A stretch of DNA of 64,000 bases from a bacterium (GCA_017744355.1 JAGIBK010000010.1:22391-86390); one strand, 5' to 3'; counted from the stretch's first letter, positions 41,495 through 51,625 are shown. Numbers and translations: made by a program. Notes: a model not told the origin generated them from the letters alone.

Positions 41495-44008
41495 ATGGAT
41501 GAGAAAAAAAATCGCATGGACGATAGCAAATTCGAAAATAGCTCTGATTCAAAGATGGTGGACGATTTTCTTGTTCGTCTGAAGCTTGTCAAGCATTATG
41601 TTGAGGAGATTCGCCTCGCTCTGCGAAGCACTTTCGGCCTTCAGAAGGAGAGCCACTGGCTGGCCCAAGCCAATGCCAGGCTCATCGAGAATACGGGGAG
41701 ACAAGAGAGTTTTCGGCTTTCTTTCCTGAAACATCGTAATCAGGAACTTCGCAGTGCACTTCAACTTGAAGCGGCGATTTCTCGTCAACTGGATCACCAG
41801 AGCGACGGGTATAAGCGCATCCTCGACCATCAGAAAAAAACTCGCAGCAGTCGCCCGACCCGTGATCAGGAGACCGAGCAAGGCAACTCGCTTGATGATG
41901 GTGGTATCAAGCTTCTCAAGCAACTCTACAAGACGATTCCTATCGCTGCGAACCTGGATGAGGCGAAGACCGGTTTTCGCCAGATCGGCTTGAGCGATGC
42001 TGAAAATCAGCGCGCCTTTTCTGCCGCAAGACAACTCAGTATGATCATGAAGGGCTTCAGGGAAGCGGAAGTCCTTGCCAATATCAAAGAGCTGTACGGC
42101 CTCACCCAGAACCTGGATGAAGCGCTCAAACTGGCCCCGAGTTTCAACAAGCTTTCTTTCACGGGGAAAACGCTCTATCACCTGAGTGATAACCAGGTTC
42201 TCGATACTCTGCAGGCTGCCGACAGGATGACCACCTTGGATCCTCAAAATGCGGCGAATATGAGTCCTTCCCAGAAAACGCAGGCCCTTGGACAAAACTT
42301 CGATCTCTTGGGGAAGATCTGGTCGCTTACCGGCGGCAAGGTGGGCGCTTCGGCGTTCGTTGACATCGCCAAGCAGACGAATCTCTCGCGCTTCAAGATG
42401 AGTGATGACGCCAAGATCAGATTTGGGGCGCTCATTCAAGACGAGAGTGGTCAATCGACTGCCACCGAACTCATGGGTGTGATGCAGAACCTCGCGTTCG
42501 GAAAGGCGAACCAAAAGAGCGCCCAGGCGCTGGTCCGTGATGGTCTGCTGGATTCGAGGGCGATCATCCGCGAGAACGGAAGAGTCACGGGCTTCAAGCC
42601 TGGCGGATTGGTCGATAGCGCGCAAGCGCAGCGCGACCCATTGGGGTGGGCAACCAAGCATTTGATGCCGATCATCCGCAAGGAAGGCGTCAGTAACGGG
42701 AGCACGCATCTTTCGGCTTTGCAGCCGGATTCAAAGACGTCCCTTAACCTGACGAGTGCCGGCCTGTCGCGCTTTGAAAAGATCATGCACGACAAGGAGA
42801 TGACCAAGCGTGCTGTTGGGACTGATAAGGGTTACGAGAGCGCGCTTCAATCCTACGCGGGTTCGCAGGCGGCCTTGGCTGCCGCCCTGGACAACTTCCG
42901 CCTCAGGATCGGCGAGACGCTGCTACCGAGTTTGACACGCTCTCTCGAAGTGCTGACCGAGGCTATCCAGCGGCTTACCGGATTCATGGATAAGCATCCG
43001 CTGGTCGGTAAAGCGCTAACCTGGGGGGCCGCCACGATCGGGGCTGTTGGTACTGCCGGCTTTGCTGCAAAGAAGGCAAAAGACGGCCTTAAGAGCGTTG
43101 CGGACGTTCTCACCGGCGGGGGGGGCAAGCGGGTGCTTCAGACGGCGGGCAGCGCAGCTACAGGCGAAGGGAGCGTCGTGGCGGGTGCAGCTGGTAGGAC
43201 GAGTGCTGGGATGCTGGCTCGTCTGGGCGAGGGGCTTCGGACCCAGGCAGCCCGTTTCAGCACTGCCGCTCGAGGCCTCGGCCTGCGGCTCGGCGGCGCG
43301 ATGACGTCGGGGATGAGGACGGCGCTTGCCGCCTCGCGCTCCGCCGCTGCCATCACCCGCGGGTTTGGCTCTCGCCTCGTCGGTACTGTGATAGCAGAGA
43401 TGGGGCCGCGCCTTGTTTCCGCGCTTCCGATGCTCTTGAGAGGGGCCGGAGTCGTAGGGGCGGCCGCCACGGTCGGCTTGGGTATCGCGCACTTCATCAC
43501 CAATCCGCTGTTCCGTGTGCTCGGGGAGAAACTGGGGAATTGGAAGCCGGAGCTGTTCGGCGGAACCTCGAAGGAGACTCTCGCGCGCACCCAGAAACGT
43601 TTCGAGTACTACTCCACCTTCAACGCCCTCAACCGCGAGCGAGCCTCTAAGAAGCAGCCGTTGCTCACATTGGCACAGTATGACGCCAGCTTGAAGTCCG
43701 CGCCGAATGCTCAAGAGCGGGGCTCGCAGCCCTTCGGTGCTCAGCCGGCACCGCTTAGCCGGAAGGCGCAAGATCTAGTGCATCGGGCCCGAACCTCTCC
43801 GCCGCCCGCGAGCCGCGACAGGCAAGGCGGCGCGGTGAGCGTCCAGCCTTCCGTCACCATCCAGGTGCAAGGTGGCATGGGGAAGGGTGACATCGGCACG
43901 ATCGCAGCTGCCGGCGGCAGGCAGACCGAGAGGCTAATTCAGGAGAGCCTTGATACTTACTTCGCTTCGGTACGGCCCACGCGCTCCGTGCCGAGACAGA
44001 TTCGATAG
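41495..44008 (+). CDS. Tail tape measure protein
   Basis: 837 residues from MDEKKNRMDDSKFENSSDSK after GGAGGCGG. It is largely helical. Residues 490-560 (AGSQAALAAALDNFRLRIGE, LTGFMDKHPLVGKALTWGAA) are typical of tape measures, and a glycine/alanine-rich hydrophobic region follows (GAGVVGAAATVGLGIAHFI). Its length would set a tail of about 120-130 nm if the usual 1.5 angstrom per residue holds. The translation start lies behind the terminator of the ankyrin gene. Confidence 0.8.
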   Translation: MDEKKNRMDDSKFENSSDSKMVDDFLVRLKLVKHYVEEIRLALRSTFGLQKESHWLAQANARLIENTGRQESFRLSFLKHRNQELRSALQLEAAISRQLDHQSDGYKRILDHQKKTRSSRPTRDQETEQGNSLDDGGIKLLKQLYKTIPIAANLDEAKTGFRQIGLSDAENQRAFSAARQLSMIMKGFREAEVLANIKELYGLTQNLDEALKLAPSFNKLSFTGKTLYHLSDNQVLDTLQAADRMTTLDPQNAANMSPSQKTQALGQNFDLLGKIWSLTGGKVGASAFVDIAKQTNLSRFKMSDDAKIRFGALIQDESGQSTATELMGVMQNLAFGKANQKSAQALVRDGLLDSRAIIRENGRVTGFKPGGLVDSAQAQRDPLGWATKHLMPIIRKEGVSNGSTHLSALQPDSKTSLNLTSAGLSRFEKIMHDKEMTKRAVGTDKGYESALQSYAGSQAALAAALDNFRLRIGETLLPSLTRSLEVLTEAIQRLTGFMDKHPLVGKALTWGAATIGAVGTAGFAAKKAKDGLKSVADVLTGGGGKRVLQTAGSAATGEGSVVAGAAGRTSAGMLARLGEGLRTQAARFSTAARGLGLRLGGAMTSGMRTALAASRSAAAITRGFGSRLVGTVIAEMGPRLVSALPMLLRGAGVVGAAATVGLGIAHFITNPLFRVLGEKLGNWKPELFGGTSKETLARTQKRFEYYSTFNALNRERASKKQPLLTLAQYDASLKSAPNAQERGSQPFGAQPAPLSRKAQDLVHRARTSPPPASRDRQGGAVSVQPSVTIQVQGGMGKGDIGTIAAAGGRQTERLIQESLDTYFASVRPTRSVPRQIR

Positions 44009-44016
44009 GAGGGGCG

Positions 44017-45009
44017 ATGCCACTCGCATCATCTGAAGACCTCAAGATCTTTAAACTCGGGACCTATACCCTGCAGGCGGAAGCCCCGGAAGAACTGGAA
44101 GAAGGCGTAACAGCCGCTTTCCGGTTCTTTTTTTTCAAGCAGAGCAAGCCGCTCGTGCAGGTGGGACGGGTCACCCCGGACCCCATCACGCTGAACTTCA
44201 AGTTCAATGGCGACTGGGCGCTCGATGCCGCCAGGGCCCTCAAGCGGATGACCGAAGAGCAGCGGCTGATCCCGCTGAAGTGGGCGAACCGATTCGATTT
44301 CAGGGGCTATTTGACCAGTTTTCGCTTTCGTTACACCCAGCAGCTTGTGACCGGCACGCTGACTTATCAGCCAATCTCAGATGAGAAGTTGCCAGGGGCG
44401 TTCAACGCTCCTGCCGGCGCGCCCGTTCCTGATAAGGCCGGGCGTCTGACCGAGGTTAATGAGCATTTCGACGATGCCTTCAAGACCAAGGAGACCCTCG
44501 CCTCTCATTTGCTCGCGATCAAGGCGTTGGTCGCTGATAACTTCTCGCCGATCACGTCGGCCCTCGAAGCCTGCAACGACACGCTTCGCATGGTCTCCGA
44601 TACCCTGTCGACCGTGGCCGACATTGCCGCGATCCCTTTCCAGCTCGGCGCTGAGATCGCAACGACCATCAACAGCACCATCGGCCTGTTGCCGGCAGCG
44701 AGAAACGAGTTCTTCGCGAAGGTCCTGGCTCCGGTCACGCCGCTGCTACAAGGCGCGGATGCCGCCGTGGCAAAGGCCTCGGCCGAATTTGCGCTGGTTG
44801 CGATCGATGATCTGGAGATTGCCCTCCTCAACCTGCTAGATTCCCTCTCGACCGTGCCGGTCGAGTACGTCGTCCAGGTCGAGGACACCCTCGAGCAGAT
44901 TGCCGATTGGTTCCGCGTCACCATTGAAGCGATCCTGCAGATGAATCCTAGCCTCAGTGCGAGCACGCTCGTGCCGGGCTTGAGGTTGAAGGTGCCCTAT
45001 GCCCAGTGA
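44017..45009 (+). CDS. LysM-domain tail protein (XkdP-like)
   Basis: 330 residues with AGGAGGGG upstream. The C-terminal 50 residues (VVQVEDTLEQIADWFRVTIE, AILQMNPSLSASTLVPGLRL) form a LysM domain, which binds peptidoglycan. The N-terminal part (GRVTPDPITLNFKFNGDWAL) resembles baseplate proteins. In PBSX and related tails a LysM protein follows the tape measure in the same way. It overlaps the next gene by 11 bases. Confidence 0.75.
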   Translation: MPLASSEDLKIFKLGTYTLQAEAPEELEEGVTAAFRFFFFKQSKPLVQVGRVTPDPITLNFKFNGDWALDAARALKRMTEEQRLIPLKWANRFDFRGYLTSFRFRYTQQLVTGTLTYQPISDEKLPGAFNAPAGAPVPDKAGRLTEVNEHFDDAFKTKETLASHLLAIKALVADNFSPITSALEACNDTLRMVSDTLSTVADIAAIPFQLGAEIATTINSTIGLLPAARNEFFAKVLAPVTPLLQGADAAVAKASAEFALVAIDDLEIALLNLLDSLSTVPVEYVVQVEDTLEQIADWFRVTIEAILQMNPSLSASTLVPGLRLKVPYAQ

Positions 45010-45994
45010 CTATAAATTCGATGCCGGCAACTGGAGCGTCACGGTTGGCGGTCAGCCGATTCAATGGACGCAGATCGAGATCACGCTCGAGCAATTCCAT
45101 ACGCCGGCTCAGTTCGCGATTTCCGCGCCTCTACAGACGGTAAACGTTCCAAAGCTCTTGACCGACACGCCGTCCGAGGTGGTGATCAGCTACGCTCAGA
45201 AGGAGTGGTTCGTCGGCCAACTCGACGATTCCAATGCGAGCGGTGAGGATGGCTTCGACGATCTTCACTTGAGGGGGCGTGATCTTTCGGCGCGCTTCGC
45301 ACTAAGAAAGGTCGAGGCGCACCTACCGAACAATATCACTGCCTCGGAACTCGTCAAGACGTACTGCCAAGAGGCGGAGTTTTCAGATCTCTCCAAGATC
45401 ACGGCCACGCAACATCAGATCGGTGTACCCACCAAGGATAACTCCCACCTGATCAGCAGGGGGATGAGCCGCCACGATATTCTCTTCGATCTTGCCGAAA
45501 GCGAGAGCTTCGCCTTCAGGGTGTATCGCCGCCAGCCGTTCTTCGGTCTTCAGCCGGAGCCCGGGGCGAAGAAGAGCATGCCTCTCGTCTATCACCAGCA
45601 CTTCAATCGTTACGCCTGGAGCAAATCCCACACCAACTCGGACGTCTCGATCCGCGTGATCTCCTGGGATGCGAAGGCCAAGGCGCGGATCGCTCATACG
45701 GCGGGCTCCGGCTCGCTGGTGATCACCAAAAACATCCCCGGTATCAAGCTGGACAAGGCGAAGGCGATCGCCGAAAAGCTAGCCCGGGATGCGGGGCGAA
45801 GCCTGTTGCGCCTCTCGATCTCGGACATCCCGGGCGATGCGGCGCTTGATGACATCCTGTGGGCGTTCGAGGTCTCGGGCATCGCACCGGGGATCGATCA
45901 GACCTACTGGCCGGAGCGCATCCATCACGTCATCACCCAGGACTCCCACGTCATGGACGTCGAACTTTACAACGCCAAGAGGATTCTTCAATGA
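44999..45994 (+). CDS. Baseplate hub protein (gpD/XkdQ-like)
   Basis: 331 residues. LHLRGRDLSARFALRKVEAH, ITASELVKTYCQEAEFSDLS and ESESFAFRVYRRQPFFGLQP fit the late-control-D/gp27-like hub family that connects tube and spike. The C-terminal part (LDKAKAIAEKLARDAGRSLL) is also typical. Its stop overlaps the spike gene start (ATGA). Confidence 0.78.
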   Translation: MPSDYKFDAGNWSVTVGGQPIQWTQIEITLEQFHTPAQFAISAPLQTVNVPKLLTDTPSEVVISYAQKEWFVGQLDDSNASGEDGFDDLHLRGRDLSARFALRKVEAHLPNNITASELVKTYCQEAEFSDLSKITATQHQIGVPTKDNSHLISRGMSRHDILFDLAESESFAFRVYRRQPFFGLQPEPGAKKSMPLVYHQHFNRYAWSKSHTNSDVSIRVISWDAKAKARIAHTAGSGSLVITKNIPGIKLDKAKAIAEKLARDAGRSLLRLSISDIPGDAALDDILWAFEVSGIAPGIDQTYWPERIHHVITQDSHVMDVELYNAKRILQ

Positions 45995-46575
45995 GACAGA
46001 GCACCCACAACGCGCGTGTTGCCGCGGATGCGATCAAGATGGCCTTGCTCAATCCCGAGCGCCACCCGGTTCGCTCTGGCCTGGTCAAGAACGTGGATAA
46101 GGCCGGCGGCCTGATCATGGTCGAAATCTTGCCCGACGGGGGTGTCACCAATTGGATCCGCTACCTGGGGCTCGGGATTAGCTTCGGAAAGTGGCGGGCA
46201 TCCTACCTGCCCCCCCTCGAAACCGAAGTCTTGCTGTTAGCCACCGATCCCGATTGCTTCAGCTACATCGCCTTGGGCGGCCTCTATAACGGGGTCGATA
46301 TTCCGCCGGACGACTATGCCGCCGATACCGTCCTGCTCGAACATGCCGACGGCAACAAGCTTTTACTCGATGCCGACGGCACGATTTATCTGGGCGGCAA
46401 GGATGACGCCCAGGCGGTCGTGATGAAGTCCTGGATCGAGGATACCTTCAATGCCTTGATCCAGAGTCTGAACAGTCACACCCACCCGCACCCGATGGGA
46501 CCGACAGCCGTGCCGACCGCGCCTTTCCAGGCTTGGAGCGACGGCGGGATCTCGACCAAGTTCAAGGGGGTTTGA
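45991..46575 (+). CDS. Baseplate spike protein (gpV-like)
   Basis: 194 residues starting MRQSTHNARVAADAIKMALL, with AAGAGG upstream. GLVKNVDKAGGLIMVEILPD and LPPLETEVLLLATDPDCFSY form the OB domain. The C-terminus carries NSHTHPHPMGPTAVPTAPFQ; such HxH stretches near the end are common in gpV-type spikes, where they bind a metal at the tip. It forms the puncturing device. Confidence 0.8.
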   Translation: MRQSTHNARVAADAIKMALLNPERHPVRSGLVKNVDKAGGLIMVEILPDGGVTNWIRYLGLGISFGKWRASYLPPLETEVLLLATDPDCFSYIALGGLYNGVDIPPDDYAADTVLLEHADGNKLLLDADGTIYLGGKDDAQAVVMKSWIEDTFNALIQSLNSHTHPHPMGPTAVPTAPFQAWSDGGISTKFKGV

Positions 46576-46577
46576 GC

Positions 46578-46814
46578 ATGCCACTCAATAAGACGGCGCT
46601 AAACAACGCCATTCGCACGTTACTCAACAAGACGGACCCCGAGGCGATGACGCCGGAGGCGGCGGCAGAGGCGCTGGCGAACGCGATCGAAGCGTTCGTC
46701 AAGTCTGGTACGGTTTCGGGATCGGTCACGGTGCCCGGTTCGGGCCTGTTGTCGCCACAGGGGCCGGTGACGGGCAGCGCCAGCGGCAGCATGAGCAGCG
46801 GGAGTATCGCCTGA
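46578..46814 (+). CDS. Small tail-operon protein with a Gly/Ser-rich end
   Basis: 78 residues. Residues 1-40 are a helical pair (NKTALNNAIRTLLNKTDPEA, AAAEALANAIEAFVKSGTVS). The end is Gly/Ser-rich. It starts 3 bases after the spike stop and overlaps the next start. No family recognised, but the compact spacing supports that it is real. Confidence 0.6.
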   Translation: MPLNKTALNNAIRTLLNKTDPEAMTPEAAAEALANAIEAFVKSGTVSGSVTVPGSGLLSPQGPVTGSASGSMSSGSIA

Positions 46815-47116
46815 TGAGTTTTTTTTTCTACGAGGATTTCGCCCCCATCGCTTCGGGCACCTTCCGTGAGGCCACGCCAGAGGAGGAAATCGCCCAGGAC
46901 GTCACGCATTTGCTTAGCGAACTCGACGCGCCCGGGCAGCCCGCGACTGCGAGTTTCATGAACGAGCTCCAAAGCAAGATCCTGGAACTCTTGAGCAGCC
47001 ATCCGCGCGTGAACTCGATTGAGGACGTCCAGATCAGGCCTGACGATACCAACGTCGCCGCGGTGACGATCCACGTGAACAATTCACCGCTTGCCATTAC
47101 CGCAGGAGGACGATGA
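46814..47116 (+). CDS. Baseplate wedge protein (gp25/gpW-like)
   Basis: 100 residues. LQSKILELLSSHPRVNSIED and TNVAAVTIHVNN follow the C-terminal pattern of the gp25/XkdS wedge family (a helix, then PRV, then paired strands). The N-terminal half is unusual (MSFFFYEDFAPIASGTFREA). The place directly before gpJ is the standard one for this component. Confidence 0.6.
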   Translation: MSFFFYEDFAPIASGTFREATPEEEIAQDVTHLLSELDAPGQPATASFMNELQSKILELLSSHPRVNSIEDVQIRPDDTNVAAVTIHVNNSPLAITAGGR

Positions 47117-48276
47117 CCATGGCTTCAGTCACCAAGAACAGTACCTATCACTTCGAGAAACTCAAGGCTGCCGTCAAGGCGCGGGTCCCGGGCCTCATCT
47201 TCCGCGCCTGGGATCCGCTCACAGCCTGGCTAGACGCCACCTCTAAGCGAGCAGCAGAGGTGAGCGCGGCGATCGCCCAAGTCCGCAACGATTTCTTCAT
47301 CGACTCCGCCCAGGGAGACATGCTGCGCCGGCGCCTCGAGACCAACGAGGGGATTCCCAGGCTCCTCGCGAGGGGGGCTGACGACGGCCTGGTGACGCTT
47401 TCGCGCCAGACGCCCCCGAACGCGCCGATCACCTTCCCGGTTGGTGCGATCAGGGTGGCGCCACCGCCCGATCCATCCAAGCCATCGGCTGATCGGCCCT
47501 TCTACACCAACGCCCAGCCTCTGATCATCGCACCGGGGGCCACGTCCTGGACGGTGCCCTTCATCGCCAGTCGCGGCGGGACGGACACCAACATGCCGGT
47601 CGGCATCGCCTTGCAGATCATCACCCAGTCCACGCAGCTCGATGGGGCCGTGGTCGCCGAGGCTTTCACCAATGGCACCGACGACGAGTCGGACAGCGCC
47701 TATCGCTTGCGTGCCAAGCTCGAAATTCGCTCGCGCACCAAGGGCACGGATGACTCCCTCATCGCGGCGGCACTCACGGCGGGAGCGGTGGTCGCCTACA
47801 CCGTCGAAGACTTCACGACGCCCGGGGCTGCGCCCGTTACGCTGTATTGCGCCGATGGGAACGGCCTTCTGCCCCCCGCGCTCCTTGCCGAGGTGCGGCG
47901 GCATCTCAACGGCGATCGAAACGCCAACCCACCGATCTCTGCTGCGCGGGCCAAAGGAATCTGGGTGGACGTGAAGCCGATCGAGGGGGTGACCTTCAAC
48001 TTCAGCATCAAGCTCGTTCTACAGCCTTGGGTCACGGGCACGCTCGTGAGCCAATTGCGAGAGGATGTCCTTGGCGCCGTGACCACTTACGTCCGGAGCC
48101 TCAACGATCCAGGCGCGAACGATCGGGTGATGCGGATCAACCGCATCAAGGATATCTGCCTGAGTTTCCAGGGGCGCGGCGTGATCGACGTGGATAACGC
48201 GAGTTTCTTGCCGGTGAGTAATTTTGCGCTGGCGGAGCGGCAGATGGCGATCATGGGGGGGCTCACATGGCTCTGA
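47113..48276 (+). CDS. Baseplate J-like protein
   Basis: 387 residues. FFIDSAQGDMLRRRLETNEG, FPVGAIRV, PFIASRGGTDTNMPVGIALQ, TNGTDDESDSAYRLRAKLEI and VTLYCADGNGLLPPALLAEV fit the baseplate J/gp47 family that forms the wedge. AGGAGG lies only 3 bases before the first ATG, so the ATG at 47119 may be used instead. Confidence 0.85.
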   Translation: MTMASVTKNSTYHFEKLKAAVKARVPGLIFRAWDPLTAWLDATSKRAAEVSAAIAQVRNDFFIDSAQGDMLRRRLETNEGIPRLLARGADDGLVTLSRQTPPNAPITFPVGAIRVAPPPDPSKPSADRPFYTNAQPLIIAPGATSWTVPFIASRGGTDTNMPVGIALQIITQSTQLDGAVVAEAFTNGTDDESDSAYRLRAKLEIRSRTKGTDDSLIAAALTAGAVVAYTVEDFTTPGAAPVTLYCADGNGLLPPALLAEVRRHLNGDRNANPPISAARAKGIWVDVKPIEGVTFNFSIKLVLQPWVTGTLVSQLREDVLGAVTTYVRSLNDPGANDRVMRINRIKDICLSFQGRGVIDVDNASFLPVSNFALAERQMAIMGGLTWL

Positions 48277-48824
48277 TGAATCACTTGCCACGGTGGGTCC
48301 GGCGGCTTCTGAGGTCCGGCTCCCACGCTCTCGCCCTGCATGACGCTATCGAGGCGCGCTTCACCGAGGTGGAGGCGGATTTGGCCCTCGCCGCTGCCGA
48401 TACGACGATCGGCACGGCAAGTGACGAGGGGCTCGAGCGCTGGGGCGAAGAGCTCAATGAGCAGCGGATGACCGGCGAAACTCGCGAGCAGTATGCGCTT
48501 CGCCTCAAGGCCATCAAGCAAGGCCAGGCGGTGAACGAGGAGGGTCTTCGCTTCGCCTTGGACAAGTGGGGCCTGGCTTATCAGATGCTGGAGTTCGGCG
48601 ATGCCTCGACCTTCTGGGACCGAGGCTTTTACGACCGCGAGGCCATCTCCGTTCCTGCGCGCCAGCTCGTGATTACGTTCGGCGATCCGTTCCTCGGGAA
48701 GACCCCGACGCCCACCCAGATTGCAGATGCCAAGCAGCGAGCCAACAACGCCATTCGAGACGTCAATCGTGTCAGAGCCCGCGGCGTGAAGGTCATCGCC
48801 GTCTTACCCATGAGCCTGCAATAG
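48267..48824 (+). CDS. Tail protein I / Mu gp48-like baseplate protein
   Basis: 185 residues. LHDAIEARFTEVEADLALAA, ASDEGLERWGEELNEQRMTG and ETREQYALRLKAIKQGQAVN fit the gpI/DUF2313 family, which joins baseplate and fibres. It overlaps gpJ by 10 bases and is followed by a terminator and the fibre gene. Confidence 0.75.
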   Translation: MALMNHLPRWVRRLLRSGSHALALHDAIEARFTEVEADLALAAADTTIGTASDEGLERWGEELNEQRMTGETREQYALRLKAIKQGQAVNEEGLRFALDKWGLAYQMLEFGDASTFWDRGFYDREAISVPARQLVITFGDPFLGKTPTPTQIADAKQRANNAIRDVNRVRARGVKVIAVLPMSLQ

Positions 48825-48850
48825 CGCCCTCGCTGCATCACTTTTTCAAG

Positions 48851-48880
48851 CCCTCGCCGTTACTTGGCGAGGGTTTCCTT
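48851..48880 (+). terminator. Terminator between baseplate and fibre genes
   Basis: CCCTCGCC pairs with GGCGAGGG across GTTACTT, followed by TTTCCTT. Confidence 0.75.
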
Positions 48881-48903
48881 CATCTGAAAAGGAGTCAGAT
48901 CAA

Positions 48904-51624
48904 ATGCCGAATCAAAGCGCGCACGGTAGCATTCACGTCCCGAGCAATAGCGCTTTCCTGTCCGGGGAAGTCAATCGCAACATGAGCATGGCGCGAGAGG
49001 ATGAGGCGGTGCGTCTCAAGACCTTGTTCGCCGGGACTCCGCTCGTCTATAACGGCCTTTCTGTCAGCCCAAGCGGCAGCGGTCTGGGGATCACCGTCGC
49101 GGCGGGCGAAGGGATCGACGGTGCCGGCTATCCTATCTACGTCCCCTCCACCGTTCCCAGTACCGCCGTCGCTTACGGTTTGCCTGCCGAGGGGATCGCT
49201 CCCACCATGACTCTCGCTGCGGCGCATGCCACCTTGCCTCGTATCGACCTGGTGTACGTGCGGGCCGCGACGCTTCTCACCGACTTCACCGCCATCCTCA
49301 CCAACGATGGCATCAGCACGAGCACGCAGACTCTGCCCCAGACCCGCCTGAGTTACTTCACCCTCGGCGTGGTGCAGGGGATCCCCGCCGCAAGCCCCGT
49401 GGCGCCCGCGAAGCTGCTCGCGACGGATCTGGTGCTGGCTCAGGTGCAGGTGAACGCCGCGGCCACGGTGCTCAACGCCGGGAACATCGCGGATCTGCGG
49501 AAGACGCTGGGTGGTGCGCCGATCCTGAATCAGCCCAATACCTTCTCCGCCCTTCAGACTTTCACGGCCGGACTGACGCTCTCGGCCGGCAAGGCGACCG
49601 CAGCCGCCTCGGCGGCTGCCGGGTCGGGCTTCAACCTGCCTCACGGCGTGGCACCGACGACGCCGGTGAACGGGGATATCTGGACCACGACGGCCGGCCT
49701 GTTTGCGCGTATCAACGGAGCGAACCAGCAGATGCTCTCCTCGGTGGGGCTCAGCTTGCCGAGCATCTTCACCGTGAGTGGCTCCCCAGTCAGCGCGGGC
49801 TCCGGCACGTTGACGGCGACGCTCGCCAATCAGGCCGCCAATCAGGTCTTCGCGGGTCCTGCCTCGGGGAGTGCAGCCGCGCCCACGTTCCGCTCCTTGG
49901 TGGTCGCCGATCTGCCGACGGTGGACATCGCACACGGCGGCACCGGGGCCACCACCAAAATTGCGGCTTTTGACGCGCTCTCGCCCATGTCGGCGCTCGG
50001 CGATCTCATCTACGGGGGGGCGGCAGGCACTAACACGCGATTGGCCGGGAACACGACGACCACCCGGAAATTTCTGCGCGAGGTGGGGGATGGCACCAAC
50101 GCGGCGGCCCCGACTTGGGATACTCTGACGGCGGCCGACATTCCCAACCTGGATACCTCAAAACTGACGTCCGGCACGCTCCCGGTCGGCCGGGGCGGGA
50201 CGGGCCTCTCGACCCTTACCGCCAACGGCGTCGTCTACGCCTCAAACACGACGACGCTGACCACGGCGGCGGGCACGTCGGCTCAGATCCTGATGGCGAA
50301 CGCGAGCGCGGTGCCCACTTGGACCACTCTCTCAGGGGATGCGTCGATTTCCAATACGGGCGTTCTGACCCTCGCAACGGTGCCCGCGACCAAGGGCGGT
50401 ACCGGGCAAAGCGCATATTCGGTGGGTGACTTGCTGTACGCGTCCTCCGTTTCGGGGCTGTCCCGCCTCGCGGTTGGAGCAGCCGGCACGGTGCTGATCG
50501 GTGGGGTCACCCCCTCCTGGGCACCGATCGACCTGACGTATCTGCCGGGGGCCTGGACCAAGAAGGGCGTTCGTGTCGCAACGACGGCGAACATCTCGCT
50601 ATCGGGCCTGCAAACGATCGATGGTGTTGTGCTCGCTGCTAACGATCGCGTGTTGGTCAAGGATCAAACGACTGCTTCACAAAACGGCATTTACCTTGCC
50701 CAGTCCGGTGCATGGACGCGTGCCGCAGACGCGGATGCCAGCGAGGAGATCGCGGGTGCGACGCTCACCGTCGATGAGGGGACTTCTTTCGGCGGTAAGC
50801 TATTTACGACCACCTTCAGGCCCAGCAATACCATCGGCAGCACTGCCATGAACTGGTACAGGGTGTATGACAGCTCGGATGCAGTCACGAGCAATACTGC
50901 AAGCAAGCTGGTCCTGAGAGATGCGTCCGGCAACTTCTCGGCGGGTACCATCACGGCAGCCCTCGCCGGTAATGCGACGACCGCTACCACCCTTCAGACC
51001 CCTCGTGCGATCAACGGGATCAACTTCGACGGTAGCGCCAACATCACCGTCACGGCGAACACCCCTAACTCGCTCACCCGCGGGGCCTACCTCACTGGGG
51101 CCAACTTCAACGGTTCGGCTGCTGTCACCTGGGCCGTCGACGCTGATTCGGCCAACACCGCAAACAAGGTTGTCGCGCGCGACACCAACGGCGATTTCGC
51201 GGCCCGTACCGTTACCCTCGGCGGGAATCTCGTCATGACAGGGACCCCCACCGCAGGGCTCGGTACGCGTGCCCAGGTCGCGACCGCGTCCTTGACCAGT
51301 AGTTCGGGCACCTCCGGAACTGTCCCTGGGGGATCCGCCAATCTGACGGCTGTCACCCTGCAAAGTGGGATGAGTCAGGGTCTGATGACCAAGGTTGAAT
51401 TCCTGACGGGAACCAGCAATGCGCAGATCAAGATCTGGCGACTCGCAAGCGGCAACACCAATGACGACTTGCTGTATTGGTCGGGAACGCCGGTGGCTCA
51501 TGCGGCGGGTGACATCGATATGATTCCCTTCGAACTGTGGGGGCTGGCGGGATTGGGTATCGTCTACATCCAGGTCGTGGCCGGCACCGCTGTCCTGAAG
51601 CTGACTTCTGTGAGGATCATCTAG
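48904..51624 (+). CDS. Tail fibre protein
   Basis: 906 residues starting MPNQSAHGSIHVPSNSAFLS after AAAGGAG. The N-terminal 200 residues resemble baseplate-binding segments. The shaft is rich in Gly, Thr, Ala and Ser with repeated GGTG units (AHGGTGATTK, GRGGTGLSTL, TKGGTGQSAY) and phrases such as ASAVPTWTTLSGDASISNTG. The C-terminus (NAQIKIWRLASGNTNDDLLY) may be the receptor-binding tip. It would determine target range. Confidence 0.82.
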   Translation: MPNQSAHGSIHVPSNSAFLSGEVNRNMSMAREDEAVRLKTLFAGTPLVYNGLSVSPSGSGLGITVAAGEGIDGAGYPIYVPSTVPSTAVAYGLPAEGIAPTMTLAAAHATLPRIDLVYVRAATLLTDFTAILTNDGISTSTQTLPQTRLSYFTLGVVQGIPAASPVAPAKLLATDLVLAQVQVNAAATVLNAGNIADLRKTLGGAPILNQPNTFSALQTFTAGLTLSAGKATAAASAAAGSGFNLPHGVAPTTPVNGDIWTTTAGLFARINGANQQMLSSVGLSLPSIFTVSGSPVSAGSGTLTATLANQAANQVFAGPASGSAAAPTFRSLVVADLPTVDIAHGGTGATTKIAAFDALSPMSALGDLIYGGAAGTNTRLAGNTTTTRKFLREVGDGTNAAAPTWDTLTAADIPNLDTSKLTSGTLPVGRGGTGLSTLTANGVVYASNTTTLTTAAGTSAQILMANASAVPTWTTLSGDASISNTGVLTLATVPATKGGTGQSAYSVGDLLYASSVSGLSRLAVGAAGTVLIGGVTPSWAPIDLTYLPGAWTKKGVRVATTANISLSGLQTIDGVVLAANDRVLVKDQTTASQNGIYLAQSGAWTRAADADASEEIAGATLTVDEGTSFGGKLFTTTFRPSNTIGSTAMNWYRVYDSSDAVTSNTASKLVLRDASGNFSAGTITAALAGNATTATTLQTPRAINGINFDGSANITVTANTPNSLTRGAYLTGANFNGSAAVTWAVDADSANTANKVVARDTNGDFAARTVTLGGNLVMTGTPTAGLGTRAQVATASLTSSSGTSGTVPGGSANLTAVTLQSGMSQGLMTKVEFLTGTSNAQIKIWRLASGNTNDDLLYWSGTPVAHAAGDIDMIPFELWGLAGLGIVYIQVVAGTAVLKLTSVRII

Positions 51625-51625
51625 T

